Shown in pieces: positions 33,711-44,778 of a stretch of 64,000 bases of DNA (position 1 is the stretch's first letter; every line of letters starts with the position of its first letter). The DNA lies in assembly GCF_031755915.1 (NCBI RefSeq), contig NC_083388.1, positions 26,567,001 to 26,631,000 on the forward strand, written 5' to 3'. The notes beneath the pieces were generated by a model that did no database searches, was not told the DNA's origin, and saw nothing but the letters and a program-made list of their open reading frames with translations. Both the position numbers and the translations under genes were made by a program. The stretch comes from Ziziphus jujuba. Lineage: Eukaryota; Streptophyta; Magnoliopsida; Rosales; Rhamnaceae.

Positions 33711-36496
33711 TGTAACACCCCGTCCCAAAGTACATTGGAAATTTCTCAAGTTGGCCGTCGTGGACCGAGAAGGATCAAATTTTGACTTTTTTACTTGGTA
33801 AGAATTCTAGATTGACCGATGCACCATTTCGAAGTACACATCAATCCGAGTGTGTAGACTAGTAGCACATAAAAAACGGAGCTACGGTTTGAAAGTTATG
33901 AGCAAAACAAGTTGATGTCTAAACTATCCGAGGGTGTCGGAGTTAACTTTTTATTTTTGTGAAATTGAGTTTTCACTCATACATGGTTGTGAAGTACTCA
34001 TCGATACAAGTTTGTAAACTAATGGCACATCCGATTCGAACATGCGGTTTTAAAGTTATGGACTTGCAAAGTTTTTCAAAAACAGTATTATTTTAATATT
34101 ATTTTTTTATAAACAGTATATGCCACGTGTAACTTAGTAATGGTGCCGTGTGTCACGATGAGAAAATCCCACATGTCAGACACAAGTAAATGATGTATTA
34201 TATTATTTTTGTTATTATTTTATATATTATACTATTATAATATTATTTTAATATTATTTGTTTATTTATTTATATTTTTTAATTTTCTTTTTCTTTTTCT
34301 ATATATTTTCTTTCTTTCCTCACGTCGGAAAAGTACCCCCCACGGGGCCCCCTCTTCTTCTCCTTCTTTTCTTCTTCTTCTTTCTTCTTCCTTCTTCTTC
34401 CTCCAGTCGGTCTCTCCTCGATGAATCCCTTCCGGCCGCCGGACGGCCACATGTGTTGGACAGGTAGAAAGCCGGTGGAAAACCAAGCTGGTAACCGGAA
34501 TGACAAGGCCAAACGTCACCGGACGCACCAGGATCAAGCCTCCATCGTCGGCGACGGCAAGTTGGTGTTCCAGCGATCCGGCCATCACCCGGCCAAATTG
34601 ATACTCTTTTCTACTATTTTCGGACCCTTTGAGCTCAATTTTGAGATCCATTCAGCTCAATTCCTTGTTTTTTGAGAGATATGAGAAGTTGAACTTTAAC
34701 CGAATCTTTTCGTCCATTTTCCATTAACCGCCGGTCGATTTGAGCCCAACGGAAGTCGGTAACGTATTTCTCATCTCTTAGCTTCTTATAGATCCCTCGT
34801 TTGTGAATTATGATGGAGTATTTTGAAAGATGCCATTTTGGCATCAAATATTATTATTTAATGTGATAGTCTGAAAAATGTATATGTGTAGTATTTAAAT
34901 AATAATTTATATTGGAGATGCCAGATGCATGTTGAATTGAATAAGTATGGTTTTGAAATAATATTTTTGAAAGTTTAGGAAGTTGTAGTTTTAAACCGCT
35001 ATTAAAATAATTATTGTTAATTTTATTGTGAGATTATGCTGTTTGTTAGAATATATTTTTGTATACTTATTTATATGTGAAGTTGTGAAATTATATGTGG
35101 ATTAAATGATATTTGTTGTGAATTGATCTGAAAGTTGAGGAATTAATTGTGTTAAATTACTGTGATAACAAAAATATATTATGTGATTTAAATTATGTAA
35201 GAATTTTTATATTGTTTTGGTGAAAATTGATTTCATGGATTTAAAGAAAAATATTTATTTAAAATTTAGTATTTCCAAAAAAATATATTTATGCATTAAT
35301 TAATTAAGTAATTAAATTATTATTCATAAATTTGATTTTATCTTATTTTATCAAACTTATTATTTTAATAATACTATAAAAAATTTATAGTTTTTAGATG
35401 CACCATACATGTACCGGTATTCTGTGGTTGTGGATGTGTTTAGCGCGCAGGTGGATGTGGATGTGATTGGCGCGCAGGTTGTAATGTCTCCCGTGAGTTG
35501 CCACTGGATTGAGGCCAGGTAAGTTTGATATTGGCCATAACTGCCCCCCTCCATGGCCGGGATGACGGTTTAAGTAGTGGGGTGCCACGCGACCATATGC
35601 TGGTTTCTCTTTTTAACCTCCCCGTCAGACGGTACTTTGGGATGCTGGGCACCGTAGGACACTACTGGTATATAGTATGTACACCAAGTATCTTTTGTAT
35701 ATATATATATATATGTTATTTTTGTATGTATCACACTATACGGGGACAGCGATCCGATGTGGTCCATGAAAAGCTAGCCTCGTCACTATATTGCCTACGA
35801 GTCCAGGGGATTGGACACCCAATCTAGGCAATCACCCTGGACTATATTGGTAGCAAGGTGCTCGCCACAGCTAGAATCATGGATTGCGTAACATGTTGAA
35901 AGGTATCGTTTGTACCCTTGATACGAGTGTATATTTGATAATATTTTTTTGAATTTTAAATTATTATTTGATCTCGTATTATTCTATCTATTCAACTCTG
36001 ATTTTCTAGCATTATACTTAATTGCTTTTATTGTCATTACTATTATTAATATTATTCTCGTTATTAATATTACAATTATTATTTATTAGAATTATGTTTA
36101 CAATTATTTTCATTATTACTAATATTATCATCATCATTATGATTGTTATTATTATTGCCATTATTTATTTTTATTTTTATTATTTCTATTATTATTATTA
36201 GCATATGATATATCCGGACAAGTATCACAGCCTACAGGCAAGAAAGATAGCCATTGGGCAAGTATAATAGTCCTTGGACAAGTGGTAGCCTTTGGGCAGG
36301 TGAGATAGTCCTTGAGACAATTGTGATTATGTGTAACACCCCATCCCGAAGTACACCAGAAATTTCTCAAATTGGACCAAGGTTGATCGGGTTTGACTGT
36401 CGTTAACCTAGAAAGGGTCAAATGTTAACTTTTTGCTCCTGATGAAACTTTACATTGACCAAGGTACCGTTATGAAGTACACGTTGTCACGAGTTC

Positions 36497-37648
36497 TGAT
36501 GCGAATCCACCCGAGACTGCTCGACCAACAACCCGCTGGGGTGCTGACCCAATACAAATGAAGGTGGGACCGATCACTAGGGCCCAAGCCAAGAGGTTCA
36601 AGGACAATCTTGCTGTCTTCATACAAGGAATAAGTCATATCCAAGAGGGGTTGGCCACATCTAAAGAACCAAGGCCTGTTTTACTCATACAAGCAATAGA
36701 AGCCAAAACAGGGCCGGGTGACGTTTTTGGTGCTAATAAGGAGGCCGGGTTGTATGAATTGGAACCCCATCTTTATGGGATCAATTCATATGGAGGATGA
36801 GTTATAGAAACCAGCCAAAGCAGCTTCAAAGCCGACCAACAAGGTGGTTTGCGCACAAGGAGAAGGAAAGGGCCGGATTTGCTGTATTCTCCGCGGGTTT
36901 TACTGTATTTTACTGTATTGACCTTTTTTCATACTTCCAAGCAAGGGCAACGTGGGGAACTTCACAATAAGCTTATTTGGCATCCTACAAAGCATATTGA
37001 AGCTGATTTGGAGATCAATTTGGTCAAAGAATAGTCAAAGTCAAATTAGTCAAAAAGCTAGTATTTTAGTTTCCTAATTTTATTCTACTTTTTGTTTTAG
37101 GAAACTACCTTTACTTTTTAAGTTTTATTTATTTATTTTCTGGATAAATAAGTTTAGGAAAGTTTTTATTTTATTATTTTCATTGTAAATTAATTAATTC
37201 CTAAATTCAACATAAAGGAATTAATTAATCCAAATTAGTTTAGGATTAGGAAAGTTTCGGCCAAGGTAGGATTCTCCATTGTGTGGCCGGTTTTTCCTAG
37301 GGTTTTTAGGGTTTATGTTGTTTCTTTCAAAGCCTATTTAAAGGCTTATTTTTCATTAATAAGATAACTTTAAAACTTTAAAACTTTGATTTGATTAAGA
37401 AAATACTTGTGAGATTAATTATCTCTTTGTTCTTTGAGAACACCTAAAACACCATTAGAGAATTGGTTGTTTTAGCTTGACTTATCAATAGGTTTTCCAT
37501 CCCCTATTGTGGCGTCTTCATTATACCAAGGTTTCTAACCACAGGTTGGTTAGGGGTTGAGGTCCATTCCATTAGAACTTGAAACTTAATTAAAGATCCG
37601 GGCTAATATAATACGGGTTTAGGAGCAGGTCGTCCTAGGTTCGTATCA
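36497..37648 (+). repeat. 5' LTR of element I (1152 bp)
   Basis: Same length as the 3' LTR at an offset of 7130 bases, and identical wherever compared. The open frames at 36558-36800 and 36849-37034 are the copies of the Pol C-terminus and of LTR sequence that recur at 43688 and 43979. They are not separate genes. Confidence 0.95.
37333..37344 (+). promoter_or_regulatory. TATA-like box in the LTR of element I
   Basis: CCTATTTAAAGG is the only clear TATA-like word in the second half of the LTR. It lies about 315 bases before the LTR end, a plausible place for the U3/R promoter. The same copy lies at 44463-44474. No start site can be fixed from sequence. Confidence 0.4.
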
Positions 37649-38830
37649 TTTGGTATCAGAGACAGGTTTTGTTCAGGTTTGATCTATCTTTATTTGCTTA
37701 ATTTGTTTTTGTGTTATTCTGCAATTTTAGCATTAGGTTAAGGTTGCATCCATCCTATACACGTTCTGCATCTTTAAAAAAAAAAAAAAAAAATTCATTC
37801 CTAGTTGAATTAGGTTTCCTAGTTTTATCGTATTTTTGTTTCCTAATTTGTTGGTTGTCTTTTATCATTGTTCTTGTTAATTTGGTTTTTGTTGATTTTT
37901 CTTTGCTGTTTTAGTCTTAGATATTTGCATTCATATATTCAAAAAAAAAAAAAAAAAAACAAGAAAAAAAAAAAAGAAGTTTGCGGCAACATTTAAAAAA
38001 AAAAAAAAAAAAAACTGCACATTTTGTTTATTTGGAGGTCACGGGTTTGGTGTTTGTTTTGGAGTTGGAATTGCAATTTTGGTCATTATTCTTGCTACTG
38101 CAGTTGTTTATGTTCTGTGAGTGAAAAAAAAAAAAAAAAAAAAAGGTAAAGCCGAATAAAAAAAAAAAAAAAAAAAACAGAAAAATATTTCGGTTTGTTG
38201 GAATTTGATTTGTTTGCTGAAAATTTGTTGGAGCTGCTGGTTTTTTATTATTTATTCAATATTTGAGTTGCTGGAGAACTATTTTTTTTTGCTGCTGGAT
38301 ATTTGGATTTTGGGTGCTTAAATTATTTGGATTAAAATTAGATAAAGGAATTGATACAAAACTTGAATTACAAGAACAACAACCAACACTTTTCTATAAT
38401 TTTGTTCTCTTTGATTCTTGTTCGTATTTGAATTTCTTTTCCTGGAATTTTATTCTTGAACTCATAATCTACTACCATCTGGTGCAGTTTTCAAAAATTC
38501 CAACGTTTTCCCATTAATTTGTGTTTTCTTGTCTAGAAAGCCGAAAAATTAGGATTTGTTGGATTCTTTCGGTATTGCCTACATTTTGCTACTGCTTTGT
38601 TGATAAGTTTAATTAAAACATACTAGTGATCTAATTTCTGTTTTGTGGGTGTTTTAATTAGAACTTTGAGATAATTCATTGAGTGGAAAAAGGCAAGAGT
38701 GTGAGAGCTTAAAAGAGGGTAAAAACCGAAACTAGTGTGCAAACACGAGTGTCGAGACCTTGTTTGAGTGAAACACGTGAGGGAGTGAATATTGTGAGGA
38801 TTTATTTTATTTTTGCAGTAGTTTACTAAC
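37649..38830 (+). other. 1.18-kb leader of element I with five long poly(A) tracts
   Basis: Pure A runs of about 18-21 bases occur at 37776-37793, 37941-37959, 37995-38014, 38124-38144 and 38158-38177, with a sixth shorter run at 37964. Short frames (37711-37914, 38263-38517) lack motifs and precede the polyprotein ATG at 38831 as possible upstream frames. No splice signal is obvious. The runs are on the sense strand, so they would appear as A tracts in the genomic RNA. Confidence 0.7.
37651..37666 (+). other. Primer-binding site of element I (tRNA-Met type)
   Basis: TGGTATCAGAGACAGG starts three bases after the LTR end. The first eleven bases match the tRNA-Met 3' end complement used by the other elements in the window. 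Confidence 0.85.
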
Positions 38831-41800
38831 ATGGCAGATTCTAGAGTAAGAAGAGGGGATCCACCCTTGAGGATCAATGAGGAAGAGTCCGTAGCATTCC
38901 ATGGCGATGACCGAGCTACCGGAAGTGGAGACCAAGTGGACTTGAGAACTATTTTGGAATCAATACAGCGGATGAGTGCTCAATTTGAGCATGTAAATCA
39001 AAGAGTGGGAAGATTAGAAGCCTCACAAGGAAGGCCGAATACAAGAAATAGGCAAGAATTCCATGGAGGACGAGGCCGAGGACGAGGAGGTCGCGAGAGG
39101 CCGAGAGAGGAATTTGATGAGGAGCCATTGGACGGTGACTTTGAGGAAGGTATGGACGAAACCTTTGCTGTCCAAGATAGAGCTGGCCGTGGGAGATATA
39201 GGAGGGAGGATACAGATGAAGATTTGGGAAATATCAAGGTTAATATCCCACCTTTTATGGGTAAAAGTGATCCTGAAGCTTATTTGGAGTGGGAAGAGAA
39301 AATGGAGATGATTTTTGACTGCCACAACTATTCGGAAGGTAAGAAGGTGAAGATGGCAGCAATGGAGTTTGGCCATTATGCACTCCAATGGTGGATAAAT
39401 GAGCAAGGCACCCGAAGGAGGGTTGGTGAAGACTTAATTACAACATGGCGACAAATGAAAGGAGTCATGAGGAAGCGGTTTGTGCCATCCCATTACCAAA
39501 GGTTGCTGCATCAAAGGCTTCAATCTTTGTCTCAAGGAAGTAGGTCCGTGGAGGATTATTACAAAGAGATGGAGATGTTAATGATGAGGTTAAACATGAG
39601 GGAGGATAGAGAGGCAACCATGGCAAGATTTCTTGGAGGGTTAAACCGTGACATTGCCAACCAACTTGAATTACAACAATACTTGGAATTGGAGGAGATG
39701 TTGCATGTAGCCATTAAACTTGAGAACCAATTCAAGAGGAGGGGTGTTAGTACACGGTTTGGAGGAGTTTCTAGCAGTGGAAGGACAAGTTCAAGTGGCT
39801 GGAAAAACAATTCCACTTATGAAAACAAGTTGAGGCCGAAATTAGGAGAAGAATCTACCAACCGGCCAAGAAGGGAGGTCAAGACCGAATCTGTCCAAGC
39901 ACTTAGAGGTGAGGTAAAATCTGATCCTAAACCTCAAAAATCTAGAGAAATAATTTGTTTTAAGTGCCAAGGAAGAGGTCACATAGCCAGCCAATGCCCA
40001 AATAGAAGAATCATGGTATTAAAGGGTGATGGTGAGCTGGAATCCGCAAGTGAAGAAAGTGGGGCTGAAACCGAGCAAGAGGAGGGTTGTAATGAAGATG
40101 AAACCGAACCTGTAGATACATCTAATGCCGAGTTGAGCTTGGTTTCAAGGAGAGTACTTGCTGTCTACAAGGATGAAGAGCAGATACAAAGAGAAAACAT
40201 CTTCCACACTCGCTGCGAAATACAAGGTAAAATTTGTAGCATGATTATAGATAGTGGGAGTTGTACTAATGTGATAAGCAATCTTGTAGTTGATAAATTA
40301 GGCTTGAAAACAATTAAACATCCAGAACCTTATAGATTACAATGGCTTAATGATAGTGGTGAGATGAAAGTAAACAAACAAGCCAAAGTAAAATTTAATA
40401 TAGGTAGATATGAGGATGTAGTTTTATGTGATATTGTGCCTATGATTGCCGGACATATACTATTAGGTAGACCATGGCAATTTGATAAAGATGCTACTCA
40501 TTTTGGTCGAGAAAATAGTATTGTTTCCAGGTTTAAAGGGAAGAAGATCAAGCTGGAACCATTATCTCCTAAAGAGGTTTACAAAGATCAATTACAAATG
40601 CAACAAAGGAGAGAAGCCGAGAAGCTCAAAGAAAAAGCAAGTATGGCACCAATGGCCTCACCATCCATTCAAGAAGGTAAGGTTGAGGTTGCTGACCAAG
40701 GTAAGGTTTCTAAGGTTCATATTGAGTGGAAAGACCAAGGAAAAGCCGAGAGAGAGGTGAGGAAAGAGAACAAACCCGAGAGCATACAAAATCCGGAAAT
40801 TTCCGCCAATGAGAGCCAAACCGAGGGAAGAAAAAGAAAAGAAAGAAAAGAGAGGAAAAACCAGAATTTTTATTTGAGTTTAGGGGATATTAACAAGGTT
40901 ATTGAGTGTAAGAAACCTTTGCTGGTCATGCTTTACAAAGAAAATTATTTAAATGATCAAACTAACTTTGAAGAACTTGAATTGCCAAGTTCAATGATTT
41001 CTCTTTTGAAGGAATTTGGAGATGTCTTCCCAAATGAGATTCCAAGTGGTTTACCACCTATTCGAGGGATAGAACATCAAATTGACTTTGTTCCGGGGGC
41101 TGCCATACCAAATAGACCAGCTTATAGGAGCAATCCCGAAGAAACAAAGGAGCTGCAAAAACAGGTAAGTGATTTGCTTGATAAAGGATATATTCGTGAG
41201 AGTTTAAGTCCATGTGCTGTTCCTGTTTTGTTGGTACCTAAAAAGGATGGTTCTTGGAGAATGTGTGTTGATTGTAGGGCTATAAATAATATTACCATCA
41301 AATATAGACATCCCATTCCTAGATTAGATGATATGCTTGATGAATTGCATGGTGCTTGCATGTTTACAAAAATTGATCTTAGGAGTGGTTATCACCAAAT
41401 TAGGATGAAAGAAGGTGATGAATGGAAAACCGCATTCAAAACTAAATATGGGCTGTATGAATGGTTAGTTATGCCTTTTGGATTATCTAATGCACCTAGT
41501 ACTTTCATGAGGCTTATGAATCATGTAATGCGTCCATTTATTGGTAAATTTGTGGTTGTTTATTTTGATGACATTTTAATATATAGCCGAAATTTGGATG
41601 ACCATGTGGATCAACTTAGGCAAGTTTTGCAAGTTCTTAGAAAGGAAAGATTATTTGCTAACATTAAAAAATGTGACTTTTGCAAAGAAGAACTTGTATT
41701 TCTAGGTTTTGTAGTAAGTGCTGCAGGAATCAAAGTTGACCAAGCTAAAGTGAAGGCAATCCAAGAGTGGCCGGTTCCTACATCCATTACCCAAGTGAGG

Positions 41801-43930
41801 AGCTTTCATGGCTTGGCAAGCTTTTACCGAAGATTTGTCAAGGATTTTAGTACCATAGCAGCACCATTGAATGAAGTTGTCAAGAAGAATGTTGGCTTCA
41901 AATGGGGGGAAGTACAAGAAAAATCTTTTAATTTGTTGAAAGAAAAATTGTGTAATGCACCTTTGTTAGTTTTGCCAAATTTTTCTAAGACTTTTGAAAT
42001 TGAGTGTGATGCTTCGGGTGTAGGTATTGGAGCTGTTTTAATGCAAGAAGGAAGGCCCATAGCCTATTTTAGTGAAAAATTGAATGGAGCTGCCCTAAAC
42101 TACCCGACTTATGACAAGGAGATGTATGCTTTGGTGAGGGCTTTGGAGACGTGGCAGCATTATCTCATGCCAAAGGAGTTTGTGATTCATACGGATCATG
42201 AGTCTTTGAAGCATATCAAGGGTCAAGGAAAGCTCAACCGAAGGCATGCTAAGTGGATTGAATTTATTGAAACATTTCCATATGTGATCCGCTACAAAAA
42301 AGGTAAGGAAAATGTGGTTGCCGATGCATTATCCCGAAGGTATGTGCTCTTTTCTACCTTAGATGCTAGATTGCTTGGATTTGAACAATTAAAAGAACTT
42401 TATGAGCATGATAGTGACTTTGGAGAAATTTTTAGAACCTGTTTGAAACATGGATTTAATAAATTTTACATTTTTGAGGGATATTTGTTTAAGGAAAACA
42501 AACTTTGTGTGCCTAATTGTAGTATTAGGGAATTATTGGTTCGGGAAGGACATGGGGGTGGTTTAATGGGTCATTTTGGTATTTTAAAGACTTTATCCTT
42601 GCTGCAAGAACATTTTTATTGGCCTAACATGAGGAGAGATGTTGAGAGAATTTGTGAAAGATGTGTGAAGTGCCAAAAAACAAAATCAACATTGAAACCG
42701 CATGGATTGTATAAGCCTTTGCCGATTCCTACCTATCCTTGGATAGATTTGTCTATGGATTTTATTCTTGGATTGCCTAGGTCAAGGACAGGTAAGGATT
42801 CAATATTTGTTGTAGTAGATAGGTTTTCTAAGATGGCACATTTTATTGCATGTAATAAAACTGATGATGCATCCAACATTGCTAATTTATTTTTCAAGGA
42901 AATTGTGAGATTACATGGTATGCCAAAAACTATTGTGTCGGATAGGGATGCTAAGTTCTTAAGCTATTTTTGGAAAACATTGTGGGCTAAATTAGGTACT
43001 AAGCTTTTATTTTCAACTACTTGTCATCCACAAACTGATGGACAAACCGAAGTAGTAAATAGAACCTTGTCTGCATTGTTAAGAGCATTAATTAGTAGAA
43101 ATTTAAGGACTTGGGAAGAATGTTTGCCACATGTTGAATTTGCATATAATAGGTCTTTACATTCAGCAACTAAATTTACTCCATTTGAAATTGTTTATGG
43201 TTTTAATCCTTTGACTCCATTAGATTTAACACCTTTGCCTTTAAGTGAGCGTGCTAATCTAGATGGAAAACAAAAAGCTGATTTTGTAAAGCAGATTCAT
43301 GAGAAGACTCGAGCAAACATTGAGAGAAGGACCGAGCAATATGCAAGGGTGGCTAATCAAGGCCGAAAATCAATGGTGTTTGAACCTGGAGATTGGGTAT
43401 GGCTGCACTTAAGGAAAGAAAGATTTCCCGAACAAAGGAAATCAAAACTCATGCCGAGGGGTGATGGACCTTTTCAAGTTTTGGAGAGGATAAACGACAA
43501 TGCCTACAAACTTGATCTACCGGGTGAGTATAATGTTAGTGCCTCCTTTAATGTTGCTGATTTATCTCCTTTTTCTGCAGGTGATGACTTCGATTTGAGG
43601 ACAAATCCTTTTCAAGAGGAGGGGAATGATGCGAATCCACCCGAGACTGCTCGACCAACAACCCGCTGGGGTGCTGACCCAATACAAATGAAGGTGGGAC
43701 CGATCACTAGGGCCCAAGCCAAGAGGTTCAAGGACAATCTTGCTGTCTTCATACAAGGAATAAGTCATATCCAAGAGGGGTTGGCCACATCTAAAGAACC
43801 AAGGCCTGTTTTACTCATACAAGCAATAGAAGCCAAAACAGGGCCGGGTGACGTTTTTGGTGCTAATAAGGAGGCCGGGTTGTATGAATTGGAACCCCAT
43901 CTTTATGGGATCAATTCATATGGAGGATGA
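38831..43930 (+). CDS. gag-pol: Gag-Pol polyprotein of element I (1699 aa, intact)
   Basis: One uninterrupted frame from ATG 38831. Gag core lies at residues about 140-305 ([12 protein letters not shown], then [20 protein letters not shown]), then the zinc knuckle [14 protein letters not shown] at 376. The aspartic protease active site DSG is at 474-476. RT begins near 790, with YFDD at 911-914. RNase H has its first acidic residue at about D1060. The integrase zinc finger has histidines around 1241 and cysteines at 1278 and 1281. The DDE catalytic triad is D1310, D1371 and E1407, with the canonical 35 residues between the last two. A GPY/F-type module lies near 1565-1590 and no chromodomain follows. 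The last ~100 residues are encoded by the 3' LTR, with [11 protein letters not shown] near 1623. All catalytic residues I could check are present. The frame should yield structural and enzymatic proteins by self-cleavage in cytoplasmic particles. Confidence 0.96.
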   Translation: MADSRVRRGDPPLRINEEESVAFHGDDRATGSGDQVDLRTILESIQRMSAQFEHVNQRVGRLEASQGRPNTRNRQEFHGGRGRGRGGRERPREEFDEEPLDGDFEEGMDETFAVQDRAGRGRYRREDTDEDLGNIKVNIPPFMGKSDPEAYLEWEEKMEMIFDCHNYSEGKKVKMAAMEFGHYALQWWINEQGTRRRVGEDLITTWRQMKGVMRKRFVPSHYQRLLHQRLQSLSQGSRSVEDYYKEMEMLMMRLNMREDREATMARFLGGLNRDIANQLELQQYLELEEMLHVAIKLENQFKRRGVSTRFGGVSSSGRTSSSGWKNNSTYENKLRPKLGEESTNRPRREVKTESVQALRGEVKSDPKPQKSREIICFKCQGRGHIASQCPNRRIMVLKGDGELESASEESGAETEQEEGCNEDETEPVDTSNAELSLVSRRVLAVYKDEEQIQRENIFHTRCEIQGKICSMIIDSGSCTNVISNLVVDKLGLKTIKHPEPYRLQWLNDSGEMKVNKQAKVKFNIGRYEDVVLCDIVPMIAGHILLGRPWQFDKDATHFGRENSIVSRFKGKKIKLEPLSPKEVYKDQLQMQQRREAEKLKEKASMAPMASPSIQEGKVEVADQGKVSKVHIEWKDQGKAEREVRKENKPESIQNPEISANESQTEGRKRKERKERKNQNFYLSLGDINKVIECKKPLLVMLYKENYLNDQTNFEELELPSSMISLLKEFGDVFPNEIPSGLPPIRGIEHQIDFVPGAAIPNRPAYRSNPEETKELQKQVSDLLDKGYIRESLSPCAVPVLLVPKKDGSWRMCVDCRAINNITIKYRHPIPRLDDMLDELHGACMFTKIDLRSGYHQIRMKEGDEWKTAFKTKYGLYEWLVMPFGLSNAPSTFMRLMNHVMRPFIGKFVVVYFDDILIYSRNLDDHVDQLRQVLQVLRKERLFANIKKCDFCKEELVFLGFVVSAAGIKVDQAKVKAIQEWPVPTSITQVRSFHGLASFYRRFVKDFSTIAAPLNEVVKKNVGFKWGEVQEKSFNLLKEKLCNAPLLVLPNFSKTFEIECDASGVGIGAVLMQEGRPIAYFSEKLNGAALNYPTYDKEMYALVRALETWQHYLMPKEFVIHTDHESLKHIKGQGKLNRRHAKWIEFIETFPYVIRYKKGKENVVADALSRRYVLFSTLDARLLGFEQLKELYEHDSDFGEIFRTCLKHGFNKFYIFEGYLFKENKLCVPNCSIRELLVREGHGGGLMGHFGILKTLSLLQEHFYWPNMRRDVERICERCVKCQKTKSTLKPHGLYKPLPIPTYPWIDLSMDFILGLPRSRTGKDSIFVVVDRFSKMAHFIACNKTDDASNIANLFFKEIVRLHGMPKTIVSDRDAKFLSYFWKTLWAKLGTKLLFSTTCHPQTDGQTEVVNRTLSALLRALISRNLRTWEECLPHVEFAYNRSLHSATKFTPFEIVYGFNPLTPLDLTPLPLSERANLDGKQKADFVKQIHEKTRANIERRTEQYARVANQGRKSMVFEPGDWVWLHLRKERFPEQRKSKLMPRGDGPFQVLERINDNAYKLDLPGEYNVSASFNVADLSPFSAGDDFDLRTNPFQEEGNDANPPETARPTTRWGADPIQMKVGPITRAQAKRFKDNLAVFIQGISHIQEGLATSKEPRPVLLIQAIEAKTGPGDVFGANKEAGLYELEPHLYGINSYGG
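43614..43626 (+). other. Polypurine tract of element I, inside the coding frame
   Basis: AAGAGGAGGGGAA lies directly before the TG of the 3' LTR. It is also read as codons within the polyprotein (QEEGN), so it serves both as primer for plus-strand DNA and as coding sequence. Confidence 0.85.
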
Positions 43931-44778
43931 GTTATAGAAACCAGCCAAAGCAGCTTCAAAGCCGACCAACAAGGTGGTTTGCGCACAAGGAGAAGGAAAG
44001 GGCCGGATTTGCTGTATTCTCCGCGGGTTTTACTGTATTTTACTGTATTGACCTTTTTTCATACTTCCAAGCAAGGGCAACGTGGGGAACTTCACAATAA
44101 GCTTATTTGGCATCCTACAAAGCATATTGAAGCTGATTTGGAGATCAATTTGGTCAAAGAATAGTCAAAGTCAAATTAGTCAAAAAGCTAGTATTTTAGT
44201 TTCCTAATTTTATTCTACTTTTTGTTTTAGGAAACTACCTTTACTTTTTAAGTTTTATTTATTTATTTTCTGGATAAATAAGTTTAGGAAAGTTTTTATT
44301 TTATTATTTTCATTGTAAATTAATTAATTCCTAAATTCAACATAAAGGAATTAATTAATCCAAATTAGTTTAGGATTAGGAAAGTTTCGGCCAAGGTAGG
44401 ATTCTCCATTGTGTGGCCGGTTTTTCCTAGGGTTTTTAGGGTTTATGTTGTTTCTTTCAAAGCCTATTTAAAGGCTTATTTTTCATTAATAAGATAACTT
44501 TAAAACTTTAAAACTTTGATTTGATTAAGAAAATACTTGTGAGATTAATTATCTCTTTGTTCTTTGAGAACACCTAAAACACCATTAGAGAATTGGTTGT
44601 TTTAGCTTGACTTATCAATAGGTTTTCCATCCCCTATTGTGGCGTCTTCATTATACCAAGGTTTCTAACCACAGGTTGGTTAGGGGTTGAGGTCCATTCC
44701 ATTAGAACTTGAAACTTAATTAAAGATCCGGGCTAATATAATACGGGTTTAGGAGCAGGTCGTCCTAGGTTCGTATCA
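43627..44778 (+). repeat. 3' LTR of element I (1152 bp)
   Basis: TGATGCGAAT to TTCGTATCA, followed by target repeat AGTTC. Its first 304 bases (to 43930) encode the end of Pol. The rest is non-coding, with the TATA-like box at 44463 and AATAA-type words near 44493. Confidence 0.95.

Larger units (their letters stand above)
36497..44778 (+). mobile_element. Element I: intact, recently inserted Ty3/gypsy element (CRM-like chromovirus)
   Basis: Complete 8282-bp element: two 1152-bp LTRs (TGATGCGAAT to TTCGTATCA), primer site, 1.18-kb leader, one 1699-codon Gag-Pol frame and a purine tract. AGTTC is duplicated at 36492-36496 and 44779-44783. I saw no difference between the two LTRs in the lines I compared, so the insertion is recent. 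TGATG at the LTR start, a single Gag-Pol frame, no visible chromodomain, and pol extending into the 3' LTR are features described for CRM-type centromeric chromoviruses. The clade call is inference. The element appears capable of expressing all its proteins. Confidence 0.93.

Noticed and set aside
36558..36800. 80-codon frame in the 5' LTR of element I
   Set aside because: It is the LTR duplicate of the Pol C-terminus at 43688-43930, not an independent gene.
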